Part shown: positions 56,295-64,000 of the stretch, piece by piece
Layout of the letters: each line of letters starts with the position of its first letter
How positions within the stretch are numbered: the stretch's first letter is position 1
NCBI GenBank assembly: GCA_019637195.1
Contig: JAHBWA010000029.1
Coordinates: 1 to 64,000 of the forward strand
Source: Labilithrix sp.
GTDB lineage: Bacteria > Myxococcota_A > Polyangia > Polyangiales > Polyangiaceae
Direction of reading: 5' to 3'
DNA: 64,000 nucleotides
The notes under the pieces: model-generated
Told to the model about the DNA's origin: nothing
Database searches by the model: none
The model's input: the letters and a program-made list of their open reading frames with translations, nothing else
Translations under genes and position numbers: made by a program

Positions 56295-59200
56295 TCACTT
56301 CTTCTTGCCGGCCTTCGGCTTGGCGGGAGCGGCCGCCGCGGGCTTCGCGGCGTCCTTCTTGTCGCCCTCCTCCGAGCTGACCGTGGTCTTCTCGGGGGCG
56401 GCAGCCGGCGGGTGCCAGAAGGTTCCGTCCGGGAGGACCGGCGGCACCTTCTCGTCGAGACCGCTGTTGGCGAGCGTCGGCGCTCCGCGGAGCTCGTCGA
56501 CGACGTGGTATTCGGCCTTGTAGTTCTTCGCGAGCCAGACCTCGCAGGTGCGGCTGAACTCGTCGAAGTACTGGTACTTCACCGACAGATCGAGGCACTT
56601 CTTGAGCGCCGGCTTGGCGTGGTTGACCTTGAAGGGCTCGCTCGCCGCGTCGAGCGCGTCGTAGTAGGTGCCGCGGATGTCGGCGTCCTTCTTCCACGCC
56701 TCCGGGATCGGAGCGCGGCGGAAGTCGTCGACGAGGTCACCCCACATGAGGCCGGCGCGCGAGCCGGCGGCGATGACCCACTTCGGCGGCGGCACGGGCT
56801 TCAGCTCGAGGATCTTGACGTACTCGGGCTCGACCTTGCCGATCGCGTCGCGCTTCTTCGTGTACCACTCCTTGACCTTCGTGTTGATGTGCTTGAGGAC
56901 CGAGTCCTTGTCGCCCGGGCCCTTGTAGGCCGGGAACTTCACGGTCTCGACGTCGGCCTTGCGGCGCTCCTCGGCAGCGAAGAAGAACGCTTCGCCGACG
57001 GCGTTGAGCGCCTTCGCGAGGCGCCGGTCGTGCTGCGCGTTGTCCTCGTCCGGGTACGCGGCCTTGATCTTCGCCTCCGCGTCGGCCGGGTTGCTCCAGA
57101 GAGCCCGGACCTTGGCGTACTCGGCCTTGGCCTGGTTCTCACCGCCGCGGAGCTTGGTGTGCGCGCGGGCGAGCGTCGTGCGCGCCTGCACCTGGATGTC
57201 GGGCGCCGCCTTGGAGATCGTGCCCATCGCGCCGGACAGGGCCTTCTGCGCCTTGTCCCACTGCTCGTTGTCGGCGTAGTGCGAGCCGACCGCGAACGCG
57301 ATCTGCGCCGTCTGCGCCGGCTTGCTGCCGCCGTAGTTCTTGGTGAAGAGCTGGGCGTCGGCGATCGCCTGGTCCTCCTGGCCGAGGCCGAGGCGGAGGA
57401 TGACGGCGTCGGAGAGGGCCTTGTCGGCGTCGGGCGCCTTCGGGTCCATCTTCGCGTACTTCTCGTACCACTCGGCCGCGAGGTCGTAGACCGCGATGGC
57501 CTGGTAGTTACCGCCGATCTCGTAGGTCGCCTTCTTGGCGAGCGGCGAGTTTCCCCTCGTGCGCTCGTCGAACGCGAGGAGCGCGCGGCGGACCGTGATC
57601 GCCTTCGCGACGAGGCGGGCGGCCTGGAAGCCACGCGCCGCGTTGTAAGCGATCTCGTCGCACTTCTCCGCCTGCGGCTGCTGCCCGTTGTTGACCGGGT
57701 CCTGGCAGTAGCGGCGGAACATCTCGAAGTACGCCGAGCCGCCCTTCTCGTAGAGGGCGATCGACTCCTTGCCGCCTTCCTTGTCCGCGCGCTCGACCAG
57801 CTTCTGGGCCTTGAGGCGGAGGATGTCGACCTGGATCTTGTTGAGCGTCGTGCACTGGTCGGCGTTCTTGCTCGCCTTCTCGCCGGTGCAATAGAGCTCG
57901 ATGAACTTCGGGACGTCCTGCTCCATGTCGTCGAAGCAGTTCGTCTTCGAGAAGTGCGAGCCGAGGACGTTGATGCTCTCGAGGTAGAGCTGCGCGGCGT
58001 AGATGCCGACGTCGCGATCGGAGTGGTTCATCGCGATCTCGCGGAACCCGATCGCCGACTCCTCCCAGTGCTGCGACTCGAAGTACGTGCGCGAGCGCGC
58101 GTACTTGACCTCGACGAGCTGCTCCTGACCGGCGGCGTCGTTCGCGGCCGGCTTGATGTAGCAGATGTACTTGTTGAAGGCCGAGACCATGCCCTTCTGG
58201 TTCTCGGTCATCTCCTTCGGCTTCAGCTTCTCGGCCTCCGCCGCGGCCTGGGCCTTCTTGTCGCCCTTCTTGTCGTTCTGGCCGGGGAGGTTGCCCGCGC
58301 CCTTCTTGCCGGCGTCGCCCTTGTGGGTCTCGTCGTAGATGTTCTGGTAGCAGAGCACCGCGGCGTACGCGGCCTCGGCGGCCTCGGGCGCCTGCGGGTT
58401 CTCCTGAACGACGGCGTCGAAGGCGGGACCGCACTTCGCCCAGTCCTTCTGGAAGTAGAGCAAGTCCGCCATCGCGTACTTGATCTTGTAGATGCTCGGC
58501 CAGTCTTCCTTGACGATGCGCGGGAAGGTGAACTTCGCGAACTCGTCCGACTGCCAGTTGTCGACGACCTTCTTGTAGAGCTGCGCAGCGAGCGCCATCG
58601 TCTTCTGGTCGCCGGTGCCGCGCTGGCCCTGCGAGCCGACGGCCTCGAGGTGCCAGGCCATCGCGGTCTCGGTCGCGAGCGACGCGGTCTTGTTCGCGCA
58701 CTCGGCCTTCTGGTCGGCGGTGTAGCCGCCCGACTTGACCTCGTTGAAGACCTTAACCTGGTTGTCGACCTCCTTGACGATGACGTCCTTGTTGCCGGAC
58801 TTCAGCGCCATGGTCGCTTCGGTGATGTGCGCCTGGTAGACGCAGTGCCGCCCGCCCTTGTCGCGGGTCATCAGGTCTTTGTAGAGGATGATGGCTTCCG
58901 GGTAGTGGCCGGTGTCCAGGTAGTTGTTACCCAGATCGTCCATCATCTTGTACGTCTTCTCGTTCGACCCGCTCGCGTCGCCCGAGATGTTGTGCATGAA
59001 GTTGTAGGCCTGCGCCGGGTCGCCCTTCAGCGCGTAGACCGGGATGACGTCGCGGCGCGCGGAGTCCGCGAGCTTCGACGCGCCCGGGAGCTGGGCGTGC
59101 ACGACGCCGAACTCGACGACCTTCTTGAACGCGTTGAGCGCCTTCTCGAGCTCGCCCTTGTTCCAGAAGACGTAGCCGAGCTTGTACCAAGCGTAGCCGT

Positions 59201-60086
59201 ACACCTTGTTGTTCGGCGCCGGGTACTTGGTCACCTCGGTGTAGGCCTGCGCGGCGAGATCCCACTTGCTCGGATCGCCCTGCGCCTCGTTGAAGAAGAG
59301 CTCGCCGAACGCGAGGTACGCGTTCGGGATGTACTTCGACTGCGGCGCCTTCTTGATGAGGTCGTAGTAGACGGAGCGCGCGTTCTTGAGGTCGTTCGCC
59401 TGCTCGTACTCGTACGCGAGGTAGTAGAGGACCTCGTCGATCTGCCCGTAGTTCGGGTACTCGTTGACGATGAGCGTGTAGTTCGCGATCGCCTTCTTGC
59501 GCGCGGCCTTCATCACGGCGTCGGCCTGGTTGGCCTGCGTCTGCTGCTGGCCTGCCGCGTTGGCGTTCGTCTTCTTCAGCTCGTCGCGCTTGATCTCCGC
59601 CTGCGTCTTGTCGCGGAAGGCGGCGGCCTCTAGCTCGACGTACGCCTCGGCGAGGCGCCGCGCGAGCTGCGGGCGATCGGCCTTGTTCTTCGCGGTCGTC
59701 TCGAAGAGGCGCTCGAGGCCCTGGATCTCGGTGACGAGCAGGGCGCGCTGGCGCGCCTGGAGACGGCCCTTGCGCTCGTCGCGCGGGGCCTCCTCGATGT
59801 TCGGCTTGCCGGGCTTCGTCTGCTGATCGCGCTTCTTCAGGTCCGCGGACTGCGGCGCCGAGTGGAAGTTCGTCGCGGGGGTCTTGCTGCCCTTGAACTC
59901 CTTCGGAGCGACGCCGCCGGCGCAGGCGTTGAGCGACTGCTTCGCCTTGTCGTCGATGCAGACCTCCGCGGCGACCGCCTCGACGCCCACCGTGACGGCG
60001 GTGCCGACGACGAGCAGCTGGAGGAGGCGGCCGAAGGTCGCCGAACGCGGGCTCGAGGGGGATGCCCCAAGTTGAAGTCGATTCAT
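56295..60086 (-). CDS. very large periplasmic TPR protein, AgmU/GltD-like
   Basis: 1,263 residues from the ATG at 60086 (MNRLQLGASPSSPRS...), only 7 bases after the previous stop. N-terminal signal (LLQLLVVGTAVTVGVEAVAAEVC). The rest is mainly TPR/helical repeats, for example IDEVLYYLAYEYEQANDLKNARSVYYDLIKKAP, YAWYKLGYVFWNKGELEKALNAFKKVVEF and YPEAIILYKDLMTRD. Lys-rich and Gln-rich loops lie between blocks, and the C-terminus is a Lys/Ala/Pro tail (KPAAAAPAKPKAGKKK). AgmU/GltD of Myxococcus is a periplasmic TPR protein of about 1,200 residues followed by AglT, which fits here. It probably forms the periplasmic part of a trans-envelope complex. Confidence 0.82.
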   Translation of the reverse strand: MNRLQLGASPSSPRSATFGRLLQLLVVGTAVTVGVEAVAAEVCIDDKAKQSLNACAGGVAPKEFKGSKTPATNFHSAPQSADLKKRDQQTKPGKPNIEEAPRDERKGRLQARQRALLVTEIQGLERLFETTAKNKADRPQLARRLAEAYVELEAAAFRDKTQAEIKRDELKKTNANAAGQQQTQANQADAVMKAARKKAIANYTLIVNEYPNYGQIDEVLYYLAYEYEQANDLKNARSVYYDLIKKAPQSKYIPNAYLAFGELFFNEAQGDPSKWDLAAQAYTEVTKYPAPNNKVYGYAWYKLGYVFWNKGELEKALNAFKKVVEFGVVHAQLPGASKLADSARRDVIPVYALKGDPAQAYNFMHNISGDASGSNEKTYKMMDDLGNNYLDTGHYPEAIILYKDLMTRDKGGRHCVYQAHITEATMALKSGNKDVIVKEVDNQVKVFNEVKSGGYTADQKAECANKTASLATETAMAWHLEAVGSQGQRGTGDQKTMALAAQLYKKVVDNWQSDEFAKFTFPRIVKEDWPSIYKIKYAMADLLYFQKDWAKCGPAFDAVVQENPQAPEAAEAAYAAVLCYQNIYDETHKGDAGKKGAGNLPGQNDKKGDKKAQAAAEAEKLKPKEMTENQKGMVSAFNKYICYIKPAANDAAGQEQLVEVKYARSRTYFESQHWEESAIGFREIAMNHSDRDVGIYAAQLYLESINVLGSHFSKTNCFDDMEQDVPKFIELYCTGEKASKNADQCTTLNKIQVDILRLKAQKLVERADKEGGKESIALYEKGGSAYFEMFRRYCQDPVNNGQQPQAEKCDEIAYNAARGFQAARLVAKAITVRRALLAFDERTRGNSPLAKKATYEIGGNYQAIAVYDLAAEWYEKYAKMDPKAPDADKALSDAVILRLGLGQEDQAIADAQLFTKNYGGSKPAQTAQIAFAVGSHYADNEQWDKAQKALSGAMGTISKAAPDIQVQARTTLARAHTKLRGGENQAKAEYAKVRALWSNPADAEAKIKAAYPDEDNAQHDRRLAKALNAVGEAFFFAAEERRKADVETVKFPAYKGPGDKDSVLKHINTKVKEWYTKKRDAIGKVEPEYVKILELKPVPPPKWVIAAGSRAGLMWGDLVDDFRRAPIPEAWKKDADIRGTYYDALDAASEPFKVNHAKPALKKCLDLSVKYQYFDEFSRTCEVWLAKNYKAEYHVVDELRGAPTLANSGLDEKVPPVLPDGTFWHPPAAAPEKTTVSSEEGDKKDAAKPAAAAPAKPKAGKKK

Positions 60087-60093
60087 AGAAACC

Positions 60094-61857
60094 CTACCTC
60101 CCACACTTCGAGGTGATGGTCTGCCGGTAGAACCCGAGCTCATCACGCCAGTACTCACCGTCGAACGGCCAGATGACGTGCTCTTCGTCCGGCTTCACGA
60201 TGTTGCGCTCCGACTCCTGGGCGGTGACCTGGGAGCCTGCGATGGCCGCGTCGAGCTGGTTGCGCTTCGCGGAGTTGATGTCGATGAGGATCTTCGCGCT
60301 GTCGCGGAGGTGCTCGTTCAGCTCGTCGAGGTTTCGCTGGTAGCGCTCGCGAGCGAGCTGACCGGCGTTGCGGACCGCGATGTCGCGCGCGAGCTGCATC
60401 GCGTCCTTGACGTCGTTGCCGAGCGGCGAGTCGCGGAACGCGGCGGGCGCCTTGCCGAACCGCTTGTTCTCGTCGTCGAGCACCTGCACGTACTGGAGGT
60501 GGCGGAGGAGCTGACGATCGCCGAGCGCGTTCTCGACGACGATCTTGATGCGCGGGGGGAGGTCCGCCTTGCCGTCGCGGACCTGCTTGAGGAACTTGTA
60601 GAACGGCTCGTCCTGGTCCTCGCCCTGGAAGCGCTTCAGGACCTTGTTCAAGTCGTCGTACATCGGCTGGTACTTCGTCTGGAACTTGGCGACGATCGTC
60701 TCGGCGTCGTCGTACTGGCAGTTCGCGAAGTAAATGACCGCCTTGAGGATCTCGGCCTCGGGGTAGTACGAGTTCGGGAAGTACGGCGACTCGATCGTGT
60801 GGATGTTGCCGAGCGCGTGCGCGTAGTCGCCGGCCATGAAGTAGGCCCACGACTCCTCGAACAGCGCGTCGAGCCAGTACTCGCTGCCCTCGTCGACCTT
60901 GTTCCAGTACTTGACCGCCGCCGACAGCTTCGCGCTGTCGATCGTCGGCGAGTTCGACTCGTCGAGGCGGACCGACGCCGAGTAGTACGTGCGCGCCATC
61001 GAGAGGAACGCGAGGTCCCTCATGCGGTCCTCGTCCTCGAGCACTTCGAGCTCGCCGCTGTCGATCGCCCCGACGATGCGCTGGAACGACTGCACCGCGG
61101 GAATCGAGCGGCGGAGCTGCACGTTCGAGATGCCGGAGAAGAACTGACCGCGGACGTAGTACTTCGACTGGCGGTCGACCTTGCTGAAGAGGCGGAGCGC
61201 GTCGTCGTACTGGCGGTTACGGTACTTGTAGCGGCCGAGCAGGTAGTTCAGCTGCCAGAACAGCTCGCGCTGGTTCGAGTTGTTGAACTTGTCGATCTGC
61301 GCGTCGTTGTACTTACCGACGCGCTCGACGATGTCCGCCGGCTCCGGCAGGTCGGTCGCGAGCTTCGCGAGCCAGAGGAGCGTCTCGTTGAACTTGAGGT
61401 GGTTCGGCTTGTCGGCGATCTCGGAGAAGATGCCGTACGCGCCTTGATAGAACTTCAGGCGGTAGAGCGAGATCGCGAGGTGATACTGCGCGAGCTGCTT
61501 GTTGCCCTCGTCGTCTCCGGTCTCGCCCTTGTAGACGCGATAGAGAGCGGCGGCGGCGTCGCCCCACTTCTCACCGTCGAAGAGGCGCTTCGCCTGCGCC
61601 GCCTGCTCGGTCATCTGACCGGCGACGGGCGCGGGACCGCTGTCGGCCGCCTTCGGCTGGGCGGGCGCGTCCGCGGTCGGGGCGGGATCGTCGAGCTCGA
61701 TGGCCTGCGATCCGCCACCTGCCGGCGGCTTCGCGGCGGGCTTCGCCGCAGGCGCCTTCGGCCGCCGCTGGGCCATCGCTGGCGACGCCGCGAGCGAGAC
61801 CGAGAGCATGCAGGTTGCCGATGCGATCAGGAGCTTGCGCAATAGGGAGAGACGCAT
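60094..61857 (-). CDS. exported TPR protein, possible GltC-like component
   Basis: 587 residues from the ATG at 61857 (MRLSLLRKLLIASATCMLS). Signal peptide ends SPAMAQ. A Pro/Ala linker (about 30-80) is followed by TPR-type helices: AAALYRVYKGETGDDEGNKQLAQYHLAISLYRLKFYQGAYGIFSEI, LLGRYKYRNRQYDDALRLFSKV, ALFEESWAYFMAGDYAHALGNIH. The C-terminus is strongly conserved-looking (HVIWPFDGEYWRDELGFYRQTITSKCGR). First gene of the operon with AgmU- and AglT-like proteins. Myxococcus GltC is also a periplasmic TPR protein, so a GltC role is plausible but only by type. Confidence 0.78.
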   Translation of the reverse strand: MRLSLLRKLLIASATCMLSVSLAASPAMAQRRPKAPAAKPAAKPPAGGGSQAIELDDPAPTADAPAQPKAADSGPAPVAGQMTEQAAQAKRLFDGEKWGDAAAALYRVYKGETGDDEGNKQLAQYHLAISLYRLKFYQGAYGIFSEIADKPNHLKFNETLLWLAKLATDLPEPADIVERVGKYNDAQIDKFNNSNQRELFWQLNYLLGRYKYRNRQYDDALRLFSKVDRQSKYYVRGQFFSGISNVQLRRSIPAVQSFQRIVGAIDSGELEVLEDEDRMRDLAFLSMARTYYSASVRLDESNSPTIDSAKLSAAVKYWNKVDEGSEYWLDALFEESWAYFMAGDYAHALGNIHTIESPYFPNSYYPEAEILKAVIYFANCQYDDAETIVAKFQTKYQPMYDDLNKVLKRFQGEDQDEPFYKFLKQVRDGKADLPPRIKIVVENALGDRQLLRHLQYVQVLDDENKRFGKAPAAFRDSPLGNDVKDAMQLARDIAVRNAGQLARERYQRNLDELNEHLRDSAKILIDINSAKRNQLDAAIAGSQVTAQESERNIVKPDEEHVIWPFDGEYWRDELGFYRQTITSKCGR

Positions 61858-62491
61858 CCTGTGATTCCTCTTCTTCGTGATGAGGGCCCACGTCATTCGT
61901 GGGTAGAACTGCCTGCCCCGCGCGTGTGAGACGAGGAGCGAGAGAGCCGGAGGGTGCTGCTGCGACGAAGCGCGATGTCGACGCGCCGTTCAGGCGACGC
62001 GAAGGAGAGAGCGAGAAGCGCCGTGTTTCCACGGAAGAGCTCGGCGAAAAGTCGAGCGTTTTAGCAAAGATATTCCCCGCGGGCGGCGAGATGGTACGGA
62101 GGCCGTCGAGAATTTGTCAAGCCGGATTCCAGCTCCACGCCTCCGCGGCGCCCACGGAGCGCGCGCGCAGAAGAGGAGAGAGTCGGAGTGACAGGAAGTG
62201 TTCGCCGTCGGTGGAGCACGGAGGAAACCCCCGACGCGAGCGGGTCATTGGGATCGAGATGGCCGCACGCTAGTCCACCAAGGCCGCGCACGGGAGGGGT
62301 GTTGGGACGGGACGCGATCGAGACGAGCGGCACGCGTGCGCGTCCCCCCGCCGGACCCCGCTCGGCGACGGATGGCGCGCGGCCGGCCATCCGGGAGTGT
62401 GCCCCGAGACGCTGACGGCTCGGTTCCGGCGCGGGCCCGATCGCGACGCGCGGGAACGACGCCCCCGGAATGATGATAGAGGGAGAAACCT
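61858..62491. other. 634-bp divergent intergenic region
   Basis: Holds a candidate promoter for the minus-strand TPR operon (62091-62120), an A/T-richer island near 62055-62075, and GGGAGA before the plus-strand lipoprotein ATG at 62492. Other parts are GC-rich, with short dyads and no gene that I can support. Confidence 0.55.
62091..62120 (-). promoter_or_regulatory. sigma-70-type promoter for the TPR (glt-like) operon
   Basis: Minus strand TTGACA (62115-62120, perfect -35), 18-bp spacer, TACCAT (62091-62096, 4 of 6 for -10). The start would lie near 62084, giving a leader of about 225 bases before the ATG at 61857. It is one of the few strong -35 boxes in the window. Confidence 0.6.
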
Positions 62492-63220
62492 ATGCTTGAC
62501 GCTCTCGCTGCGAAAACAGTACCGTCCCGCACGATGACGAGCGACGCTCTGGTCATGTCCGCATCTCGACCGCTTGGCCCCGTGGGCCGAGTCCTTCGCC
62601 CGCTGGGCGCGCTCGTCGCGCTCGGGAGCACCCTCCTCGTCGTAGCCGGCCCCGGCTGCGCCGAGCAGGGCATCGGCGACCCGTGTACTCCCGAGCAGGA
62701 GTACAACGCGGACTTCCTCGGCTTCGACGAGAAGGAAGTCAACATCGAGTCGAAGAGCTTCCAGTGCCGCACGCGACTCTGTCTCGTGAATCACTTCCGC
62801 GGCCGCGTCTCGTGTCCCTACGGGCAGACCGCCGAGGGCCAGGGCCCGGCGGGCGGCACCAACTGCACGATCCCCGGTAGCGAGACGCCGATCGTCGGCG
62901 AGAAGCTCCCCGACTCCGACGAGTTCGTCGACACGCGACGGAAGTCGACGGTCTCCGCGCAGTGCGTCGATCGCGCGGCGGACAAGGCGGTCTACTGCTC
63001 CTGCCGCTGCGCCGACATCAACGGCCAGCGCCCGAGCGATCAGAACTTCTGCGACTGCCCCGACGGCTTCCAGTGCGAGCGCCTCGTCACGTCGATCGGG
63101 CAGGGCAACGAAGGCCTGACCGGCTCGTACTGCATCAAGGCGAACACCAAGTACGACCCGACGACCGCGTGCACGCAGGGCGAGTGCGACCGGAACGACC
63201 CGTCCCGCAACTGCAACTGA
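62492..63220 (+). CDS. Cys-rich lipoprotein, unknown function
   Basis: 242 residues. ATG at 62492 with GGGAGA 7 bases upstream. The n-region before the hydrophobic segment is long (about 35 residues), so an internal ATG near 62555 is possible. Lipobox VVAGPGCAEQG. The mature protein has about 17 cysteines in a spaced pattern (FQCRTRLCLV, VSCPYGQ, YCSCRCADING, FCDCPDGFQCERL, ACTQGECDRN, NCN), suggesting several disulfides. No known domain. Monocistronic, with a clear terminator. Confidence 0.8.
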   Translation: MLDALAAKTVPSRTMTSDALVMSASRPLGPVGRVLRPLGALVALGSTLLVVAGPGCAEQGIGDPCTPEQEYNADFLGFDEKEVNIESKSFQCRTRLCLVNHFRGRVSCPYGQTAEGQGPAGGTNCTIPGSETPIVGEKLPDSDEFVDTRRKSTVSAQCVDRAADKAVYCSCRCADINGQRPSDQNFCDCPDGFQCERLVTSIGQGNEGLTGSYCIKANTKYDPTTACTQGECDRNDPSRNCN

Positions 63221-63249
63221 CGCGCGGGTAGAACGCCCAGGCCGCGAAC

Positions 63250-63288
63250 GACGCGACGACCTTCCGGTCGTCGCGTCTTCTGTTTGTG
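63250..63288 (+). terminator. rho-independent terminator of the Cys-rich lipoprotein gene
   Basis: GACGCGACGACC-TTCC-GGTCGTCGCGTC, a perfect 12-bp stem followed by TTCTGTTTGTG. It starts 30 bases past the stop at 63220. Confidence 0.85.
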
Positions 63289-63345
63289 GCTGGCGCGTGG
63301 CGCATTGCGCGCAACGAGCCGAGCGCGCGGCCGAACGATGCCGTC

Positions 63346-63729
63346 GTGGAGATCCATCGCACCGCGATCGGCCGGAGCGCCGAGGACCGCGCCGTCGATC
63401 ACGTCGTGAGCGCCGGGTTCCGCGTCCTCTGGCGGAACGTGCGCATCGGGCCGCTCGAGATCGATCTGGTCGCGAAGAAGGACGACCTCGTGATCATCGT
63501 CGAGGTCCGCTCGCGCGGCGCCGGAGCGTTCGAGGGTCCGCTCGCGAGCGTCACGTGGAGCAAGCGACGCCTGCTCCTCCGCGCCGCGCGCGGAATCTGG
63601 CGCGGTCGGCTGAAGAAGATGCCGGACGTCCAGCGCGTCCGCATCGACGTCATCGCGATCACGACCTCCCGCGACGCTCCGCCATCCGTCGAGTGGATCC
63701 GAGGCGCCGTCACCGAGGAGGCCCGCTGA
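63346..63729 (+). CDS. yraN: YraN family protein (UPF0102, endonuclease-like fold)
   Basis: 127 residues from a GTG at 63346, the usual family length. An in-frame GTG at 63286 would start inside the terminator tail. Core: IGRSAEDRAVDHVVSAGFRVLWRNVRIGPLEIDLVAKKDDLVIIVEVRSR. The PD-(D/E)xK-like residues are Glu near the start, Asp of EIDLV, and Glu-x-Arg in VEVRS, where Arg replaces the usual Lys. Then SVTWSKRRLLLRAARGIW. Role in the family is not established; it is often near rnhB and DNA genes. The first Gly of GEIDLV is Leu here. Confidence 0.88.
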   Translation: MEIHRTAIGRSAEDRAVDHVVSAGFRVLWRNVRIGPLEIDLVAKKDDLVIIVEVRSRGAGAFEGPLASVTWSKRRLLLRAARGIWRGRLKKMPDVQRVRIDVIAITTSRDAPPSVEWIRGAVTEEAR

Positions 63730-63734
63730 CGCGA

Positions 63735-63793
63735 GCGCGCGCCGTCGCCGAGGACGCCCGCAGGACGCGCGCGCCGTCGCCGGGGACGCCCGC
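63735..63793. repeat. 27-bp direct repeat, 2 copies
   Basis: GCGCGCGCCGTCGCCGAGGA-type unit of 27 bp at 63735 and 63767, differing at one base, in the gap between convergent genes. Confidence 0.8.
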
Positions 63794-63812
63794 GGACACG
63801 AGCTTGTCCGCG
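63791..63812. terminator. 8-bp hairpin between convergent genes
   Basis: CGCGGACA-CGAGCT-TGTCCGCG, perfect stem, between yraN (plus) and the edge gene (minus). May terminate from either side; no T-run. Confidence 0.4.
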
Positions 63813-63838
63813 AACGACCGCCGGACCGCTCCCCTTCC

Positions 63839-64000
63839 CTACTTCTCGAGCGACGCCTTCATCGCGTCGCGCACGTTGGCGATCTTCGCGATCGCCGCGT
63901 CGCTCGCGCCGGTGTCCTTCGCTTCCTTGATCGCCGCGTCGAGCTCCTCGACCTCGGCGGCCTGGCGCGCCTTGAGCTTCTCCACCATCGCCGCGAAGAC
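63839..64000 (-). CDS. 3' end of a coiled-coil protein gene, 5' part beyond window
   Basis: Stop codon TAG at 63839-63841. The visible 53 residues are helical and charged: MVEKLKARQAAEVEELDAAI, KEAKDTGASDAAIAKIANVR, DAMKASLEK. The start lies past base 64000. Heptad-like spacing suggests a coiled coil; too little is present to name a family. Confidence 0.6.
   Translation of the reverse strand, partial: VFAAMVEKLKARQAAEVEELDAAIKEAKDTGASDAAIAKIANVRDAMKASLEK

Noticed and set aside
60178..61845. Long plus-strand frames opposite the TPR operon (also 56412-59633)
   Set aside because: Same antisense effect: low-complexity translation, no signal or motif, while the minus-strand proteins have clear signal peptides and TPRs.
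63286..63345. Earlier GTG start for yraN
   Set aside because: It begins inside the T-rich tail of the terminator and adds 20 residues not expected in the family.

Overview
The window is very GC-rich, gene-dense DNA that reads like a chromosome segment of a myxobacterium, probably of the Polyangiales/Sorangiineae side. This is inferred from content: many Asp/Ala/Gly-rich lipoproteins, FHA-linked sigma-54 activators, a eukaryote-like Ser/Thr kinase, AgmX/PglI C-terminal domains, an MXAN_0976/0977-type (MbnP/MbnH) pair, and homologues of the Myxococcus Glt/Agl gliding machinery. I see no tRNA, rRNA, transposase, phage gene or CRISPR array.

Layout. 1-5.1 kb (minus): a lipoprotein, a CobA-HemD fusion and a frameshifted GspE-N/GAF protein that runs off the left edge. 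5.4-9.7 kb: an AgmX/PglI-type lipoprotein, a PrmA/ETFB-like methyltransferase, hemB, a lipoprotein, inorganic pyrophosphatase and a Cys-rich lipoprotein. 9.7-13.3 kb (plus): ribE-ribBA-ribH-nusB plus a leucyl-aminopeptidase N-domain protein. The GTP cyclohydrolase half of RibBA has lost its zinc cysteines. 13.4-18.1 kb: NUDIX hydrolase, HTH/pseudo-receiver protein, a Cu/Zn-SOD-like lipoprotein without most metal ligands, an AMIN/Amidase_3 cell-wall amidase and a YbjN/chaperone-like protein. 18.1-25.9 kb: an Ala/Pro-rich membrane protein, a TPR membrane protein, an unknown anchored protein, an FHA-sigma54 activator and a divergent metallophosphoesterase.

26-38.7 kb (minus): a giant 3,816-residue TPR protein, close in size and type to GltI/AgmK of Myxococcus, and a TPR lipoprotein. 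38.9-45.3 kb (minus): a tightly overlapping signalling operon of FHA-sigma54 activator, HAMP adenylate cyclase, Ser/Thr kinase with pseudo-receiver tail, and LysM-FecR-beta-barrel protein. 45.6-49.1 kb (plus, divergent from it): OmpA/TSP3 protein, DUF481 outer-membrane protein, MscL and a small protein. A sigma-54-like promoter precedes the OmpA gene, which suggests an envelope-sensing module.

49.3-61.9 kb (minus): an apparent glt/agl-type machinery locus (TPR, giant periplasmic TPR, TPR lipoprotein, small secreted protein, FHA-TM-TonB-like protein), split by a MbnP/MbnH-like lipoprotein/di-heme pair. The di-heme gene is frameshifted and the MbnP-like partner lacks the tryptophan motif. 62.5-64 kb: a Cys-rich lipoprotein with a clear terminator, YraN, and the 3' end of a coiled-coil gene.

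Short tandem or direct repeats sit in many of the intergenic gaps, each with a different unit. Several genes also carry in-frame tandem duplications.
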